From positions 248,001 through 312,000 of the forward strand of contig NZ_KE340383.1 in assembly GCF_000413935.1 (NCBI RefSeq): 64,000 bases of DNA, in the 5' to 3' direction. The notes below the pieces were generated by a model that made no database searches, was not told the DNA's origin, and worked only from the letters and a program-made list of their open reading frames with translations. Made by a program: the position numbers and the translations under genes. Shown here piece by piece: positions 61,809 to 64,000 of this stretch. How positions within the stretch are numbered: the first letter of the stretch is position 1; each line of letters opens with the position of its first letter. Source of the stretch: Acinetobacter colistiniresistens (GTDB lineage: Bacteria; Pseudomonadota; Gammaproteobacteria; Pseudomonadales; Moraxellaceae).

Positions 61809-62466
61809 CTCAGGAAAATCCGCGTTAAATCTCAATTTAGTCTGGCAAAATTGCTGATTTTTTGCTTTGCTTGCCTCAAAATCGGTCTTTCTTAAAAAAT
61901 CATACTTTTTTTGAACCATTTAAAAGCATATAAAAAAATAGGGCGATTCTGCGCACAAAAACAATGCATCAGTCAAAGGTTCAAAACCCAAATAATGCTT
62001 AAAACAACAGCACTGCACAGGGGAATTTAACGGTGTTCCATAAAAGTGCATCTACAAAAAGCTTAAACAGGTATGAACAAAGTAACCTTTAGATTGATCA
62101 GTCACTGTCATTCGTCGGGATGTTATTTTTTGCAAATCCATCTGAATATTTTTTAAACAAAGAAAAAATAACTCATTCAATAAAAAGAAAAAATACAGCA
62201 ATAAATCACATATTTTAAACAAAATAAATTAAAAAATAATCAGTCCATTTTATGTCCAAAATAAATTAATTTATTATTTAAAATCATAATATTAAATTTA
62301 ATTTGATTATTTTTTAAACGAGAAACAAATCATAAAATTGTATAAGTATTTTATTTAATAATAATTAAATTATTTTAATAAAAATCTATCTTTTTTATGC
62401 ATAACTTATACAATTGGTCAAAATTTCGGTCTTATCCCAAATTTATTTTATTTAATGAGGCGAGCT
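61809..62466. other. Very AT-rich intergenic region before the OprD-type porin
   Basis: About 650 bp without a supported gene. The left 110 bp may hold activator sites of the sigma-54 promoter. 62140-62400 is almost only A and T, with many TTTAAT/ATTAAA stretches, and probably holds the porin promoter. Confidence 0.5.
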
Positions 62467-63741
62467 ATGCCAAAGGCAAAGAAACTTACTTTAGCGGTTT
62501 TGATTAATGCCGCGTTAATTACCTCAACATATGCAAGCGAACAAAGCGAAGCAAAAGGACTTGTTGAAGATGCCAAAGGGGATATTTTATTCCGTACTGG
62601 TTATTTAAATCGCGACAAAAAGAATGGTGTCAAAGACACGAGTTCATACGCTCAAACAGCAATGGTCAAACTAGAAACAGGCTTTACCCAAGGTCTAGTT
62701 GGCTTTGGTGCGGGTGTGATCGGCGATGGCTCTTTTAAACTGGGCTCAAACAACAATTCTGGTAACGGTATGATCCCGAAACATCCAGATGGTTCAGCCT
62801 ATGATCACTGGGCACGTGGTGGCGGTTTTGTTAAAGCACGTATCTCAAATACAACCGTGACCTACGGTACACAAGTGTTAGACCTTCCTGTTCTAGCAAG
62901 TAATACCACCCGTTTGGTTCCTGAATACTTTGAAGGTGTTTTGGCAACCAGCCGTGAAATTGATGGCTTAGAGTTAACTGCAGGTAAATTCACCAAAGAC
63001 CAGTACTCTGATCAAATCAATCGCGATGGCCGACATCTTGATAGTGCTGTGGTTTGGGGCGCAAAATACAAGTTCGATGACAATTTAAGTACGTCTTATT
63101 TTGGCATGGATAGCAAAGACAAACTAAAACGTCATTATGTCAATGCCAACTACAAACAACCTTTAGATAAAGACAGCGCGCTTACTTATGACTTAAGTGC
63201 CTACCATACCAAGTGGGATAAAGAAGCAAGCACGTATTCAAGTACGACTGATGACTTATCAAATCGCAAAAATACCATTTGGGCACTGTCTACCACGTAT
63301 AACACTGGACCTCACAGCGTCATGTTGGCTTACCAACAAAACAATGGTAATACCGGTTATGACTATGGTGAGAATGCGGATGGTGCACAAAGTATCTATT
63401 TACCAAACTCTTATCTGTCTGATTTCATTGGTAACAGTGAAAAGTCTGCACAATTGCAATATAACATCGACTTCGGTGGCTATGGTGTTCCAGGTTTAAG
63501 CTGGACCACAGCTTATGTTTATGGTTGGGATATCAAAGTTAAGAATTTGACTGATAATGCACATGAACGCGAATTCTTTAACCAAGTGAAATATACCGTT
63601 CAATCTGGTTTTGCTAAAGATGCAAGTTTGCGTTTACGTCATTCATACTATCGTGCGAGTGATGACTACCAAACAAATGCCTACATTGGTGATACCAACG
63701 AATGGCGTATCTGGCTTGATATTCCTGTGAAATTATTCTAA
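62467..63741 (+). CDS. OprD-family outer membrane porin
   Basis: A substrate-specific porin of 424 residues. The signal peptide is MPKAKKLTLAVLINAALITS with cleavage near TYA-SEQ. DILFRTGYLNRDKKNG, then MVKLETGFTQGLVGFGAGVI and HWARGGGFVKARISNTTVTY match the OprD/OccD N-terminal strands, GELMPKLPVL-type loop here as GTQVLDLPVLASNTTRL. The C-terminus DIPVKLF ends in Phe. I chose ATG 62467 behind GAGG; ATG 62455 is in frame. OprD-type porins take up basic amino acids, benzoate-like acids or other small substrates; the ligand cannot be told. Confidence 0.88.
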   Translation: MPKAKKLTLAVLINAALITSTYASEQSEAKGLVEDAKGDILFRTGYLNRDKKNGVKDTSSYAQTAMVKLETGFTQGLVGFGAGVIGDGSFKLGSNNNSGNGMIPKHPDGSAYDHWARGGGFVKARISNTTVTYGTQVLDLPVLASNTTRLVPEYFEGVLATSREIDGLELTAGKFTKDQYSDQINRDGRHLDSAVVWGAKYKFDDNLSTSYFGMDSKDKLKRHYVNANYKQPLDKDSALTYDLSAYHTKWDKEASTYSSTTDDLSNRKNTIWALSTTYNTGPHSVMLAYQQNNGNTGYDYGENADGAQSIYLPNSYLSDFIGNSEKSAQLQYNIDFGGYGVPGLSWTTAYVYGWDIKVKNLTDNAHEREFFNQVKYTVQSGFAKDASLRLRHSYYRASDDYQTNAYIGDTNEWRIWLDIPVKLF

Positions 63742-63762
63742 TTCACGGTTCATCAAGTTAAA

Positions 63763-63796
63763 AAAAACCTCCATTCAAATGAATGGAGGTTTTTTA
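63763..63796. terminator. Terminator between the OprD-type gene and ppa
   Basis: The 15 bp stem AAAAACCTCCATTCA / TGAATGGAGGTTTTT with a two-base loop lies between convergent genes. Confidence 0.9.
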
Positions 63797-63840
63797 TGAT
63801 CAGCAACTAAACGAATAGGGACTGATCACGCTGACCCAAA

Positions 63841-64000
63841 TTACTTTTTAGCCGCTTCGATCGCTTTAAGGACTTCTGCTTTCGCAACATCAGCACCTTC
63901 CCAGCCACTGATTTTTACCCACTTACCAGGCTCTAAATCTTTATAGTGAGCAAAGAAATGCTCAACTTGGCTGATCAATAATGGTGGAAGATCCGTATAT
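63841..64000 (-). CDS. ppa: Inorganic pyrophosphatase, C-terminal part
   Basis: The last 52 codons of a minus-strand gene enter from the right edge. The visible protein DLPPLLISQVEHFFAHYKDL followed by EPGKWVKISGWEGADVAKAE matches the C-terminus of family I soluble inorganic pyrophosphatase, including the FFxxYKDLExGKWV signature. The catalytic part lies outside the window. Confidence 0.88.
   Translation of the reverse strand, partial: YTDLPPLLISQVEHFFAHYKDLEPGKWVKISGWEGADVAKAEVLKAIEAAKK

Noticed and set aside
60915..61919. Long start of the TorF-like gene 2 at 61919
   Set aside because: It would place 64 charged residues before the signal peptide and cross the sigma-54 promoter; the ATG at 61727 has a strong ribosome-binding site.

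Overview
The window looks like a chromosomal segment of an Acinetobacter species, moderately AT-rich. The gene families and their order (feoAB with a short membrane-protein gene, gacA-pilS-pilR, lptFG-pepA-holC, ribD-nrdR, glnK-amtB, comM, TorF-type and OprD-type porins) fit that genus. I cannot name the species.

Core left part (1-28123). Ferrous iron uptake (feoAB, with a Fur-like site upstream) is followed by xerD, a DsbC-like lipoprotein and the threonine genes hom and thrC. Next come a PBP7-type endopeptidase, a GacA-type regulator and the PilS/PilR type IV pilus two-component pair. Then follow a CtpA-type protease, gpmI, lptG/lptF, pepA, holC, riboflavin synthase, a glycerol facilitator, an orphan adenine methyltransferase overlapping ribD, nrdR, amtB-glnK, ubiK and the 5' two thirds of comM.

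Island (28124-58168). comM is split by a complete 30,045 bp Tn7-like transposon of the type that founds AbaR islands. It has perfect 26 bp terminal inverted repeats and a 5 bp target duplication (GTGGC). At its right end it carries tnsA, tnsB, tnsC, tniQ and a zinc-ribbon-rich gene. The cargo has two modules. The defence module (about 28.2-37.7 kb) holds a calcineurin-type phosphatase, a fused HTH/ImmA-type metallopeptidase, a candidate structured leader RNA with a 59-residue ORF, a type II CBASS operon (CD-NTase, Cap2, Cap3, Cap4) and a TnsE-like gene. An IS3-family element and an IS66 scar mark the joint. The second module (39.3-51.9 kb) is AT-rich: a LysR regulator, a nine-gene minus-strand operon and a divergent three-gene plus-strand set. 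The operon encodes a cysteine desulfurase-like enzyme, a TusA-like protein, a two-dinucleotide flavoprotein, a permease, TusD/C/B-like proteins, an AsnRS-like class II synthetase and a nitronate monooxygenase. The divergent set encodes a GST-like protein, a large FAD/NAD(P) protein and an SDR. I read this as a dedicated sulfur-relay pathway making or processing an unknown sulfur-containing small molecule; it is the best candidate here for an undescribed system.

Core right part (58174-64000). The 3' part of comM carries an additional single-base frameshift, so comM is broken twice. It is followed by two paralogous TorF-family porins, each preceded by a near-perfect sigma-54 promoter, with a TSUP-family permease between them. 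An OprD-family porin and the 3' end of ppa close the window. I saw no rRNA, tRNA, CRISPR array or antibiotic-resistance gene.
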